This document shows, in pieces, positions 49,301 through 57,263 of a stretch of DNA of 64,000 bases (the first letter of the stretch is position 1; each line of letters opens with the position of its first letter). This DNA is from UBA1127 sp965116355. GTDB lineage: Bacteria > Chloroflexota > Dehalococcoidia > Lucifugimonadales > UBA1127. The DNA lies in NCBI GenBank assembly GCA_965116355.1, contig OZ220679.1, forward strand, positions 1,674,001 to 1,738,000, given 5' to 3'. The notes under the pieces were generated by a model. That model ran no database searches and was not told the origin of the DNA. It worked only from the letters and a program-made list of their open reading frames with translations. The translations under genes and the position numbers were made by a program.

Positions 49301-50656
49301 GCCCTGCTGGCCCTCACCGTCGGCGCCCTCGCCGCGGCCAACACCTGGGACTTCCCGGTCTACCTCGGCCTCGGAGCCGCGAGCATCGTCGTCGGCCAGT
49401 GGCTCGCGACTCGGCGCGTCACCCGGCCGCTGCTGCACCGGACGGTGGGCTTGCTCGCCCTCTTCGTGGTCTTGTCCTTCGCCTTCTGGCTCTCCTTCCA
49501 CCTGCGCCTCGTGAACGGCTTCCCCGGCCTCGGCCTCGCGCCGGCGACGACGCCCCTTGGCCAGTACCTCGCGATACACGGCCTGTTCGTCTATGTCGCC
49601 GTCACCCTCCTCGCCGTCGAGGCCGTGCCCCGCATGTGGCGCTGGATGTCGACGCTCAAGGGGTTCTGGTCACTGGCGCTGGGTTTCACCGTCGGCCTGC
49701 TCGTCTCCTTCGGCATCGCCCTCGCGACCGTCGGCTACGGCACGCTGGCGGTTCTCAGCGCGCTGCTGCTGACGGTCAGCGTCCCGCTCCTCGGCTGGCT
49801 CTTCCTCCGCCGATGGCGGTGGGGCGGCGACGCTACCGGCGTGAGGGGCTCCGCGCCCTTCCATCTGCTGCCCCTCGGCCTCCTCGCCGTCGCCCTCGCC
49901 ATCGGCGCAGTCGTGGACGTCCTCGTCCTGCGCGGCGACATCGACCGGCAGAACACCGTCTTCAAGCTCTACCTGCAGGCGTGGCTCTTCTTCTCGCTCG
50001 CCGGCGCGTACGCCCTCTGGCATCTGGGCTTCGTCCGGGGTTGGTTCACGCGTCCCCGGCTGTGGACCGGCGTGTGGACGGCCGGCTTGGTCGCCCTCGT
50101 CGCCGCTTCCGCCGTCTACCCCGTGCTCGGCACGCAGGCCCGCCTCGATCAGCGTTTCGTGTCGACGCCCCTGACCCTCGATGGCACGGTCTACATGGAG
50201 CACGCCGTCTACGTCGATCAGGGTGAGACCGTGCTGAGGTGGGACCTTGAGGCGATGGAGTGGCTGCGCGACAACCTTGACGGCACGCCCGTCGTCCTCG
50301 ACGGCCGCACGCCCCTCTACCGATGGGGCAGCCGCGTCTCCGTCTACACCGGCCTCCCGACGGTCCTCGGCTGGGACTGGCACCAGATTCAACAGCGATG
50401 CGGGTTGGACCCCTGCCCCGCCGTGCACGAGCGCGTTGCGGACGTGCACCTCATCTACGCGGGCGAAAGCGAGGACGAGACCGAGGATCTCCTACGCCGG
50501 TACCGCGTCGACTACGTCTACGTCGGCCAGACCGAGCGTCAGTACTATCCGGCGGAAGGCTTGGCGAAGTTCGAGGCAATGGCCGGGGACGGAGTGCTGT
50601 CAGTGGCGTACGAGAACCCGGAGGTGACCGTCTACCGGGTCGAGGGCTCGGGCTAG
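46370..50656 (+). CDS. Giant GT39-like plus DUF2298 (Chlor_Arch_YYY) membrane protein
   Basis: A 1428-residue protein with over 20 membrane helices in two modules. The N-terminal half (about 20-600) resembles GT39-type glycosyltransferases that use lipid-linked sugars: DWDGGALYHPDERAILSHTY carries the acidic loop, and WFPYGTLPIYALKAL follows. The C-terminal half (about 640-1425) is the Chlor_Arch_YYY domain named for its tyrosine run, seen here as DPWFAGGALNYYYFGQFMVA, with EFPFFTFLYGDLHAHLMAMP later. The family is known from Chloroflexota and archaea and is presumed to act in surface glycosylation. It overlaps pheA by 4 bases at the 3' end. It supports the taxonomic call. Confidence 0.9.
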   Translation: MTDADSGVRVDAPPPVRRSLLLWANRLALPLLLAAALALRLYGIDWDGGALYHPDERAILSHTYDLSLPPLDDLGVLLDADESPLNPRWFPYGTLPIYALKALQIALSPVTDLDIVELSKVGRVLSALADTATVFMVYRLGLLLFSRRVGLLAAALTGLAVLHIQLSHFFAAETFQTLFIVAGLYFMVQVVRRARPRDSLWAGLFVGLAMATKVSSAPIFLPLALAHVFAAWRQAPVHAVPFDVPSAWWRAAIAFAGAVAVAAAAFVVTEPYAILDWARFSDAFIEQSEMVRRIRDYPYTRQYVDTVPFVYHAWHLSLFGLGPLLGLVSLAGLAWASAKTFWRGGAELTVILAFLVPLLLITGLFEVKFLRYLLPAAPLMVILGAAMLFEGHDWLRARAQSLTRWAAAAVGVVVLTTAFYALGYVAMYAVPHPANQASEWLNEHAPEGSLLLREHWEEGLRGLEPFEQRELPLYNPDTPQKIAGVAEDLAEADYVYFYSSRLFGTIPRLPGDYPIPYGMTRAFYPMLFAGELGYELVHVEQKYPSLLGVSLVNDVYGRADLTPPAGIDAFDPGGLRVHMGFADESFSVYDHPQVLVFQNTGRLNSAQLLGLLGAAARDAPPSFDAMLVSDAEWERQRSGGALRDITPPHGIGARWPLPVWLLAVYAGTLAALPLGLVVFRALPDRGYLLAKPLGFLLLAYVPWLLASLGWIGFGRVGITLGFLLLAAVSGWLAWRFRESLWAFVRRRWRLLLAEEALFLAAFVAFLLVRAANPDLWHPVFGGEKPMDFAHLNAVLRSTMMPPLDPWFAGGALNYYYFGQFMVATLIRVTAIPAAVAYNLAIPLFFALTACAAFSLGYNLVEGTRRWLRRIPRPPAWTAIAAGVAATTMAVVLGNLHGGGQLLSGRIADFDFWAPTRMMPPDPPGFEITEFPFFTFLYGDLHAHLMAMPLALLAVGLCLNAVLLSRRGIARWRFPLTLALLALTVGALAAANTWDFPVYLGLGAASIVVGQWLATRRVTRPLLHRTVGLLALFVVLSFAFWLSFHLRLVNGFPGLGLAPATTPLGQYLAIHGLFVYVAVTLLAVEAVPRMWRWMSTLKGFWSLALGFTVGLLVSFGIALATVGYGTLAVLSALLLTVSVPLLGWLFLRRWRWGGDATGVRGSAPFHLLPLGLLAVALAIGAVVDVLVLRGDIDRQNTVFKLYLQAWLFFSLAGAYALWHLGFVRGWFTRPRLWTGVWTAGLVALVAASAVYPVLGTQARLDQRFVSTPLTLDGTVYMEHAVYVDQGETVLRWDLEAMEWLRDNLDGTPVVLDGRTPLYRWGSRVSVYTGLPTVLGWDWHQIQQRCGLDPCPAVHERVADVHLIYAGESEDETEDLLRRYRVDYVYVGQTERQYYPAEGLAKFEAMAGDGVLSVAYENPEVTVYRVEGSG

Positions 50657-51510
50657 ACGACCGGCGCCCGCCACCGTGGGTAGGAGCCGAATACCTTGAC
50701 GTGCGACGTCTTCTTCCGCACCGCCTCCAGCGCCTCGGCCAAATTCGCGTCCGACCTGTGTCCCATGAGGTCCACCAGGAAAATGTAGCGCCCCATTTCC
50801 CACTTGGAGGGCCGCGACTCGATTTTGGTCATGCTGATCCTGCGCTCCGCAAACTCACGGATCACCTCGTACAGCAGCCCCGGCGTGTCCCCTACGAGGC
50901 TTCCCCTGTCCTCGTCGAAGTCGAAGCAGATCGAGGTCTTGTCGTCGCCCGTCGGCTCATGGTCCTCCCGTGCCAGAACCACGAACCGCGTCGTGTTCCC
51001 CGCCTGGTCCTGGATGTCCTCCTGCAGTACCTCCGCGCCGTACATGTTCCCCGCCCGCCGCGACGCGATGGCCCCCGCAGGCTCGTCGCTGGCCAGCATC
51101 TGCTCCACCGACGCCGCCGTGGACAGCGCCGCCTGCGGCCTCGCGTTGGGGAACGTCTCCTCCAGGTAGCGGCGGCACTGTCCCAGCGCCTGCGGGTGCG
51201 AGTACACTACCCTGATGTCCGGCGCCTGTGTCCCCGGCTTCACCAGCAGGCAGTGCCGGATGTCGACCAGCACCTCCTGCCGCACCATGAGCACGTCCTC
51301 GCGGATAAGCAGGTCGAGCGTGTCGTTGACCGCGCCCTCTAGGCTGTTCTCGATGGGCGCGACCCCCTCGTCTGCCTCACCGCTCCTCACGGCCTCCGCC
51401 GTCGCCGCTATCGTGGGCCGGGGGTCTCGCTCGGCCGTCGCGTCGTACCGCTCCGTGGCGTCCTCCGTGTACGTCCCGGGCGGGCCGAGGTATGCAATGC
51501 GCTTCGCCAC
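50653..51510 (-). CDS. pheA: Prephenate dehydratase
   Basis: A 285-residue enzyme making phenylpyruvate for phenylalanine. It starts AKRIAYLGPPGTYTEDA, contains VAPIENSLEGAVNDTLD, the catalytic TTRF motif (AGNTTRFVVLA) and a C-terminal ACT domain with the ESRP binding motif (ISMTKIESRPSKW). No chorismate-mutase part is present. The start is GTG 51510, with AGGAG six bases before, 2 bases after the TrkA stop. It ends an operon of two TrkA-type proteins and a universal stress protein, an unusual context. Confidence 0.95.
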   Translation of the reverse strand: MAKRIAYLGPPGTYTEDATERYDATAERDPRPTIAATAEAVRSGEADEGVAPIENSLEGAVNDTLDLLIREDVLMVRQEVLVDIRHCLLVKPGTQAPDIRVVYSHPQALGQCRRYLEETFPNARPQAALSTAASVEQMLASDEPAGAIASRRAGNMYGAEVLQEDIQDQAGNTTRFVVLAREDHEPTGDDKTSICFDFDEDRGSLVGDTPGLLYEVIREFAERRISMTKIESRPSKWEMGRYIFLVDLMGHRSDANLAEALEAVRKKTSHVKVFGSYPRWRAPVV

Positions 51511-51512
51511 TC

Positions 51513-52175
51513 TTATCTCCTGGCGCTCACGATTTCCAGAAGCGCCTCTGCCTGGTCGGACGCGGCGATCGCCACGATCTCGTCGTGGAGCTCCACCTGC
51601 GTGTCGTCGTTGAGCTCCTTCAGCTCCCCGTTCCTGTCGATCACCGCCACGATGAACGTCTCCGGCGGGAGGGCGATGGCCCCCAGCCGCCTGCCGATGA
51701 TCGGCGACCCCGGCGGCACCTCGATGGCCGCCGCCTCCCGGTTGCCCCGCACCGGCAGGACGTGCGCCGCCGCGTGGGCGGGCAGCTCCCCCTCGATGGC
51801 GCCCAGTATCAGTTGCGTGCTGCTCAGCACCACGTCCACGCCCAGGATCTCGAACAGCCGCTCGTCCTCCGGGCTGTTGATCAGCGTCACCGTCCTCGGC
51901 ACGTTGAACCGGTGCTTCGCGAGCTGGCATGCGGCCAGGTTGTCCTCGTCGGCGCCCGTCGTCGCGATCAGGATGTCCGCCCGCGCGACGCCCGCCGCCA
52001 TCTGGATGATCGGCTCGGACCCGTCGCCCTTGATCGCAACGTTGCCGAACTGCGCCACCAGTTCGTCCACGCGCCGGCTGTTCCGCTCCACGATGAAGAC
52101 CTCGTGCCCCGCGTTGAAGAGGGCACGAGCCAGGTAGAAGCCAACCCTGCCGCCGCCGACCACTACGATGTACAT
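51513..52175 (-). CDS. TrkA-type RCK protein (RCK_N plus RCK_C)
   Basis: A 220-residue regulatory protein of potassium transport. The Rossmann NAD site is VVVGGGRVGFYLARAL, with the acidic end of strand 2 (FIVERNS), then KGDGSEPIIQMAAGVARAD. A TrkA-C domain follows (about 135-215, AIEVPPGSPIIGRRLGA). It binds nucleotide and gates a K+ channel or transporter. It is paired with the shorter TrkA-N protein 3 bases upstream. Confidence 0.92.
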   Translation of the reverse strand: MYIVVVGGGRVGFYLARALFNAGHEVFIVERNSRRVDELVAQFGNVAIKGDGSEPIIQMAAGVARADILIATTGADEDNLAACQLAKHRFNVPRTVTLINSPEDERLFEILGVDVVLSSTQLILGAIEGELPAHAAAHVLPVRGNREAAAIEVPPGSPIIGRRLGAIALPPETFIVAVIDRNGELKELNDDTQVELHDEIVAIAASDQAEALLEIVSARR

Positions 52176-52178
52176 GGG

Positions 52179-52586
52179 TTACGGGAAGACCGCCTCAAGT
52201 ATGAGGGCGGACGTGATCTTTGTGGGGCTGATCGCCGCAAGCCCCAGCTTGTTGTACATCTCCTGCCGCTCCACGTCGCCCACCCGGCAGACCACGTGCG
52301 GCACGTTGAAGATGTGCTTCGCCCGTTGCGCCGCCATGGCGTTCCGGTTGTCCCTGTTCGACACGGCGACGAAGACATCCGCCTCCTCGATGCCTGCGTG
52401 TATCAGCTCCTCCTCCAGGATGCCGTCGCACACGATGGTCGAGCCCTCGGTCTCGCGGAGCTCCATGGGAAGGCTGAGGAAGCTCTCGGGGACGGGATCG
52501 AGCACCGTGACCCGGTGCCCTTCCCGCCAGAGGGTAATGGCGATCTGGGTGCCGATGCGGCCGCAGCCCATGACGATGACGTTCAT
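52179..52586 (-). CDS. TrkA-N (RCK N-terminal) domain protein
   Basis: A 135-residue protein with only the RCK_N Rossmann domain: MNVIVMGCGRIGTQIAI, DGILEEELIHAGIEEAD and NVPHVVCRVGDVER. It has no TrkA-C domain and no membrane segment. Similar split pairs of RCK proteins with a single TrkH-type pore are known. It overlaps the Usp gene by 4 bases (ATGA) and is 3 bases from the larger TrkA gene. Confidence 0.9.
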   Translation of the reverse strand: MNVIVMGCGRIGTQIAITLWREGHRVTVLDPVPESFLSLPMELRETEGSTIVCDGILEEELIHAGIEEADVFVAVSNRDNRNAMAAQRAKHIFNVPHVVCRVGDVERQEMYNKLGLAAISPTKITSALILEAVFP

Positions 52587-53065
52587 CGGCGACCTTCAGG
52601 TGTCGCTCCGGCGGTCTCTTGCGATGGCCGGCTTCCCCCCGCCGGCATGGGCTCGCGGAAGATGAGGACGGGACAGGGCGAGTGCTCCAGGATGTACGCG
52701 GTGTCGCTGTGGGAGGCGATGCCCTCCTGCTTCCTGCGGTACGGAAGCCCCAGCAGGACAGCGTCGACACGCGCCTCCTGCGCCTCCTTCACGATGGCCG
52801 GGCCGGAGTCCCGAGCCTGCAGCAGGTCCGCTTCCACCTTAACCTTGCGTGACTTGACGAAGGCCTCGCCTTGCCGCAGCAGCGCCTCGCTCTGCGCGAC
52901 CGCGCCCGGCAACTCGGCGTCTACGGCGTACTCACGGGGGACTTCGATGACGGAGAGGAGGCAGACACAGCCGTGCTCGTGCCGCACCAGGCTGCATGCG
53001 AACTCCAACGCATGTTCGTCGACGCGCTGCCCTTTGATGGGGAGTAGCAGCCGCTTTATGTGCAT
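52583..53065 (-). CDS. Universal stress protein family
   Basis: A 160-residue UspA-like protein. It begins with the family's RLLLPIKGQRVDEHALEFAC strand-helix and has VDAVLLGLPY and SPCPVLIFREP at the end. The ATP-binding loop G-x2-G-x9-G-S/T is degenerate (GLPYRRKQEGIASHSD), so nucleotide binding is uncertain. An acidic/Gly/Ser tail of about 25 residues follows. It heads the operon with two TrkA proteins and pheA, from a promoter at 53124-53152. Confidence 0.85.
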   Translation of the reverse strand: MHIKRLLLPIKGQRVDEHALEFACSLVRHEHGCVCLLSVIEVPREYAVDAELPGAVAQSEALLRQGEAFVKSRKVKVEADLLQARDSGPAIVKEAQEARVDAVLLGLPYRRKQEGIASHSDTAYILEHSPCPVLIFREPMPAGGSRPSQETAGATPEGRR

Positions 53066-53123
53066 CCGGAGATCTTACTCAAATCAGAGTTTGGCGCTCG
53101 GCCACCAAGCTGTCCGAAACCCG

Positions 53124-53152
53124 ATTATGGACGCTGAAAAACGGTTGCGCAA
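53124..53152 (-). promoter_or_regulatory. Promoter of the Usp-TrkA-TrkA-pheA operon
   Basis: TTGCGC (53152-53147), a 17-base spacer and CATAAT (53129-53124) on the minus strand. The predicted start leaves about 50 bases before ATG 53065. Confidence 0.6.
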
Positions 53153-53202
53153 GGGGATTTCACGTTCCTTCACAATGCTGTTGCGGCAAGACTCTGTGCG
53201 CC

Positions 53203-53898
53203 CTACCCCTCCCGCATCACCGAGAGCTGCGCGACCCCCGTCTCCCGAAGCCGGTCCAGCAGGTCTTCCTTGCTCGCCAGCACCAGCGTGTCATCGGGGT
53301 GGATGCGTTCGTCCTCCGCCGGCAGCAGGATGATGTCCTGCCCTCTGCGGATGGCCAGCACCGCCAGCCCGTACTTGTCCCGCGCGCCCGTCAGCCCCAT
53401 GTCCTTGAGCGTCCGGTCCACCGCCTGCGCGGACGTCCGCACCATGCTGATGCCGAAGTTGGGGCTGATCTCCATGTAGTCCTGCACCTCGGGGTGGAAC
53501 AGGTTCCGCGCCACGTGGTGACCCGTCTCCTGCTCCGGGTGCACGACCACGTCCGCGCCCACGCGCTCCAGCGTCCGACCGTGCAGCGGCGTCCGGGCAC
53601 GAGCGACGATGTACGGAATGCCCATGCTCTTCAGCAGCACCGTCGCCATGATGCTCGCCTCTACGTTCGAGCCGATGGCGACCACCGCCATGTCAAAGTT
53701 CGGCACGCCCAGCTCGCGGAGCACGTTCTCCTGCGTGGCGTCGGCCCGCACCGAGTACGTGACCTTGCCCATCGCCTCCTGCACCAGCGCCTCGTCCGTC
53801 TCCAGCGCCAGCACGTCGTGGCCCATCTGGTAGAGCGTGAACGCCACGCTCGACCCGAACCTGCCCAGCCCGATGACTACGACTTGTGAGTTCGCCAT
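53203..53898 (-). CDS. ktrA: Potassium uptake regulatory protein KtrA/TrkA type
   Basis: A 231-residue RCK protein with an N-terminal NAD(H) or ATP-binding fold (VVVIGLGRFGSSVAFTLYQM) and a C-terminal TrkA-C domain (about 140-220, with MGLTGARDKYGLAVLAIRRG). It gates the membrane partner KtrB, encoded 8 bases upstream in the same operon. The residue pattern after the fold (TLERVGADVVVHPEQETG) is typical of KtrA. Confidence 0.93.
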   Translation of the reverse strand: MANSQVVVIGLGRFGSSVAFTLYQMGHDVLALETDEALVQEAMGKVTYSVRADATQENVLRELGVPNFDMAVVAIGSNVEASIMATVLLKSMGIPYIVARARTPLHGRTLERVGADVVVHPEQETGHHVARNLFHPEVQDYMEISPNFGISMVRTSAQAVDRTLKDMGLTGARDKYGLAVLAIRRGQDIILLPAEDERIHPDDTLVLASKEDLLDRLRETGVAQLSVMREG

Positions 53899-53906
53899 AC
53901 TTGCCC

Positions 53907-55349
53907 CTAGCCTATTCTAACCCTCTCCGTCGGGTACCGGTAAAGCGCAGACTTTCCCTCGTGATGCACCAGCGCCAGCCCCAGCGCCAGCGGCCCGATG
54001 CGCCCGATCACCATGGTCACGATGATCATCAGCTGCCCCACCACGCTCAGGTCCGGCGTGACTCCCGTGCTCAGCCCCACCGTGCCCACCGCCGAGAACG
54101 CCTCGAACAACAAGTTGATGAACGACTCGTGCCCGCTCTCGGTTCCCGTCAGGATGAACGCCACCACGAAGACCAGCAGGAACCCCAGAATCGTCACCGC
54201 GATGGCCCGGTGCACCTGGAACGGCGACACCTCGCGGCCAAACGCCGTCACGTGGTCCTGTCCCCGGATCGACGCGACGATCGTCGCCACCACCACACCC
54301 AAGGTGTTCAGCCGTATCCCGCCGCCCGCCGACGCCGACGCCGTTCCGATGAACATGAGCCCCATGATGAAGAAGATCGTCGCGGAGTTGAGCACGCCCG
54401 TGTTGATGGTGCTGAACCCCGCGGCCCGCGCCGTGATCGACTCGAAGGCCGCGTGCACGACCTTCTGCCCCAGCGGCATCGCGCCCAGCGTCTCCGGCCG
54501 GTCGTACTCGAAGCCGAAGACCACCACCGCGCCCAGAACCCAAAGCGCCACGCTGGCAACGACGATGATCTTGGTGTCCAGGCTGAACCGCGAGAACCGT
54601 CGCACCCGCACCAGGTCGGAGATGACCGCAAAGCTCAGCCCGCCCAGCATGATGAGGAATGCCATGACGCCCAACGTCACCAGGTCCTCGCGGAAGGCGC
54701 TCAGGCTCTGCGAGTCTGGAAGTGTGGTGAAGCCCGCGTTGTTGAAGCCGCTCACCGCCTGAAAGACCCCGTGCCACGCCGCCTCCGGCAGCGACATGTC
54801 CAGCGACGCCGCGAAGTTGATCGTCAGCAGCACGCCCCCCACCAGCTGCAGTGCCAGCGCCGTGACCATCAGGTTGCGTATCGCCCGCAGGATGCCGCCG
54901 ATGCGCGTGTCGCCGAGCCCCTCACGGAAGGCCATCCGCTGCGGCAGCGTGATTCGCTGGCCCAGCAGGATGTAGATGAACCCCGCCATCGTCATCCAGC
55001 CCAGCCCTCCCACGAGGATCAGGAGCCAGATGATCGCCTGTCCAACAAAGCTCCAGTGCGTCGGCGTGTCCACCACCACCAGCCCCGTCACCGTCGCCGC
55101 TGACGTAGCCGTGAACAGCGCGCTCATCGGCGGCGACCACTCCCCGCTCGCGCTCGCAATCGGCAGCATGAGCAGCACGGTGCCGATGGCGATGAGCGCG
55201 GTGAGCCCGCCGATGAGCGTTATGGGAGAGTTGATGGGGCGTAACCGGGAGGTGCGCAGGGGGATGCGTATAGTGACGGGGCGGGTCTCCTGGACTCTGG
55301 GTCGCCGGACAACCGGGTCGCCCGGCTTGGGCTGCCAGCTGCGCTGCAC
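53907..55349 (-). CDS. ktrB: Potassium uptake membrane protein KtrB/TrkH type
   Basis: A 480-residue K+ channel-like transporter with four membrane-pore-membrane repeats. Pore loops appear as SAATVTGLVVVD, SGFNNAGFTT, TARAAGFSTIN and AVGTVGLSTG. It starts at GTG 55349, preceded by AGGGGAG; a polar head of about 35 residues comes first. With KtrA it forms a KtrAB-type system. The operon has its own promoter at 55395-55423. Confidence 0.94.
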   Translation of the reverse strand: MQRSWQPKPGDPVVRRPRVQETRPVTIRIPLRTSRLRPINSPITLIGGLTALIAIGTVLLMLPIASASGEWSPPMSALFTATSAATVTGLVVVDTPTHWSFVGQAIIWLLILVGGLGWMTMAGFIYILLGQRITLPQRMAFREGLGDTRIGGILRAIRNLMVTALALQLVGGVLLTINFAASLDMSLPEAAWHGVFQAVSGFNNAGFTTLPDSQSLSAFREDLVTLGVMAFLIMLGGLSFAVISDLVRVRRFSRFSLDTKIIVVASVALWVLGAVVVFGFEYDRPETLGAMPLGQKVVHAAFESITARAAGFSTINTGVLNSATIFFIMGLMFIGTASASAGGGIRLNTLGVVVATIVASIRGQDHVTAFGREVSPFQVHRAIAVTILGFLLVFVVAFILTGTESGHESFINLLFEAFSAVGTVGLSTGVTPDLSVVGQLMIIVTMVIGRIGPLALGLALVHHEGKSALYRYPTERVRIG

Positions 55350-55394
55350 GCATTGCTCCCCTTGGCCTGTCTTTTATCGAAGGCCAACGGTTCG

Positions 55395-55423
55395 ATTGTG
55401 GACTCACCGCTACGCCAATGCAA
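55395..55423 (-). promoter_or_regulatory. Promoter of ktrB-ktrA
   Basis: TTGCAT (55423-55418), a 17-base spacer and CACAAT (55400-55395). The predicted start is about 40 bases upstream of GTG 55349. Its form is like the promoter of the neighbouring Usp operon (TTGC.. / CA.AAT). Confidence 0.6.
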
Positions 55424-55469
55424 GCGTTGTCGTTCCCTCTTGTAGATGAGGAAAAGGACATACCGCCCC

Positions 55470-55535
55470 GTCGTTCCTGCGGAGGCAGGAACCCCGACGG
55501 ACCAGCCCCGTTCGCCCTGAGGCTCTCGAAGGGCC
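55470..55535. repeat. Dispersed palindromes between divergent ktrB and rdgB
   Basis: Cgttcctgcggaggcaggaac and ttcgccctgaggctctcgaaggg. Same families as elsewhere. Confidence 0.8.
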
Positions 55536-55591
55536 GCCCTGACCCTATTGACTCGCGCACGCGGTGGTCTAAGGTGAATACGGAGGGTCGA

Positions 55592-56200
55592 ATGGATCGA
55601 AGGCTCCTCGTCGCCACGGGCAACCCCGGGAAGGTGCTTGAGCTCGCCGAGCTCCTGCGCGATACCCCTTACACGCTCGTCTCCCTGCGCGACCTTGGCC
55701 TCCCAACGGAGATAGAGGAGCCCGCCGACACGTTCGAGGGTAACGCCGTCATCAAGGCCGAGACCTACGCCCGCATGAGCGGCCTCCTTACCTTGGCGGA
55801 CGACTCCGGCCTCGAGGTCGACGCCCTTGACGGCGCCCCCGGCGTCCACTCGCGCCGCTTCGCCGGTGACCACGCCTCCGACGACGACCGCACCGCCCTC
55901 GTGCTCGAACGCCTCGCCGGCACCCCGTGGGAGCGCCGCACCGCCCGTTACCGCTGCGTGCTCGCCCTCGCCGCCCCCGGCGAGCCCACCGTCACCTGTG
56001 AGGGCGCCTGTTCTGGTATCATTGAGTATGGACCCAGGGGAGACGGCGGCTTTGGCTATGACCCCGTCTTCTTTCTGCCGGAATACGGCAAGACGGTGGC
56101 GGAGCTCTCCCTTGAGGAGAAAAACCAGGTGAGCCATCGGGCGCGGGCGGCACGAAAGGCCGCCGCCCTGCTGATCGAGCGGGAATCCCGCCAGCCGTAG
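55592..56200 (+). CDS. rdgB: RdgB/HAM1-type non-canonical purine NTP pyrophosphatase
   Basis: A 202-residue house-cleaning enzyme hydrolysing ITP/XTP to monophosphates. The signatures are LLVATGNPGKVLEL, FEGNAVIKAETYAR, ADDSGLEVDALDGAPGVHSR and the GDGGFGYDPVFF loop near the C-terminus. ATG 55592 has GGAGGG just upstream. A TTGACT at 55548 is the only promoter-like -35. It leads rdgB-moaA-moaC with gaps of 27 and 7 bases. Confidence 0.95.
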   Translation: MDRRLLVATGNPGKVLELAELLRDTPYTLVSLRDLGLPTEIEEPADTFEGNAVIKAETYARMSGLLTLADDSGLEVDALDGAPGVHSRRFAGDHASDDDRTALVLERLAGTPWERRTARYRCVLALAAPGEPTVTCEGACSGIIEYGPRGDGGFGYDPVFFLPEYGKTVAELSLEEKNQVSHRARAARKAAALLIERESRQP

Positions 56201-56227
56201 ACCGCACGGGCCCCGCAGGAGCGATGA

Positions 56228-57256
56228 ATGCCGCTGGACACGCTGAACAGGCCCCTCAGGGACCTCCGCATCTCCGTGACGGACCGGTGCAACTTCCGGT
56301 GCCCCTACTGCATGCCTGCCGAGGTCTACGGCGAGCGCTACAAGTTCCTGTCCAAGGCCCAGATGCTCAGCTTTGAGGAGATCACCCGCCTCGCCGCCAT
56401 CTTCGTCGGCCTCGGCGTTACCAAGCTCCGCATCACCGGCGGCGAGCCCCTCGTGCGCGCCGACCTCGAGAAGCTTATCGCGATGCTGGCCGGCATCGAT
56501 GGCGTTCATGACATGGCGATGACCACCAACGGCTACGTCCTGGCCGGCCACGCGCAGCCCCTCCGTGACGCCGGCCTCTCCCGAGTCACTGTCAGCCTCG
56601 ACACGCTGGACGAGGCGATATTCGGCCAGCTCAACGGCCTCGGCCACAGCGTGGACCGCGTGTTGGAAGGCATCCAGGCCGCTGACGGCGCCGGCCTGAC
56701 GCCCATCAAGATCAACTCCGTCGTCGTCCGGGGCGTCAACGACCACACCATCGTCGACCTCGCCCGCTGGTGTAAGGAGCGCGGCTACATCGCCCGCTTC
56801 ATCGAGTACATGGACGTCGGCAACCTGAACAACTGGGACGAGTCCGAGGTCGTGCCCGCCAGGGAGATCCTCGACCGGATCAACGCCGAGCTCCCCATCG
56901 AGCCCGCCAGCCCCAACTACACCGGCGAGGTCGCCCAGCGCTGGCGCTTCACCGACGGCGAGGGCGAAATGGGCGTCATCGCCTCCGTCACCGCCCCCTT
57001 CTGCGGCGACTGCACCCGCGCCCGCCTCTCCACCGACGGCAAACTCTTCACCTGCCTCTTCGGCTCGGAGGGCACGGACCTCATGGGCCCCATGCGCGAC
57101 GGCGCCTCCGACGAGGACCTCGCCGCCATCATCGCCGCCGTCTGGGACCGCCGGGAGGACCGCTACTCGGAGCTCCGCGCCTCCCTCCGCCGTGCCCTTC
57201 GCGTCACCTCAGGCGCAACGCCCCGCAAGGTCGAGATGTACAGGATAGGCGGCTAG
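56228..57256 (+). CDS. moaA: GTP 3',8-cyclase MoaA
   Basis: A 342-residue radical-SAM enzyme starting molybdopterin synthesis. The SAM cluster cysteines are C21, C25 and C28 (TDRCNFRCPYCMP). The second cluster site is in FCGDCTRARLSTDGKLFTC, and the C-terminal Gly-Gly (MYRIGG) is present. ITGGEPLVR is the SAM-binding GGE motif. moaC follows 7 bases later. Confidence 0.97.
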   Translation: MPLDTLNRPLRDLRISVTDRCNFRCPYCMPAEVYGERYKFLSKAQMLSFEEITRLAAIFVGLGVTKLRITGGEPLVRADLEKLIAMLAGIDGVHDMAMTTNGYVLAGHAQPLRDAGLSRVTVSLDTLDEAIFGQLNGLGHSVDRVLEGIQAADGAGLTPIKINSVVVRGVNDHTIVDLARWCKERGYIARFIEYMDVGNLNNWDESEVVPAREILDRINAELPIEPASPNYTGEVAQRWRFTDGEGEMGVIASVTAPFCGDCTRARLSTDGKLFTCLFGSEGTDLMGPMRDGASDEDLAAIIAAVWDRREDRYSELRASLRRALRVTSGATPRKVEMYRIGG

Positions 57257-57263
57257 GAGCGCC

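Noticed and set aside
46565..49579. A 1004-codon minus-strand frame opposite the giant membrane protein
   Set aside because: Glu/Gly/Ala-rich low-complexity translation, antisense to an obvious membrane protein; no ribosome site and no family.
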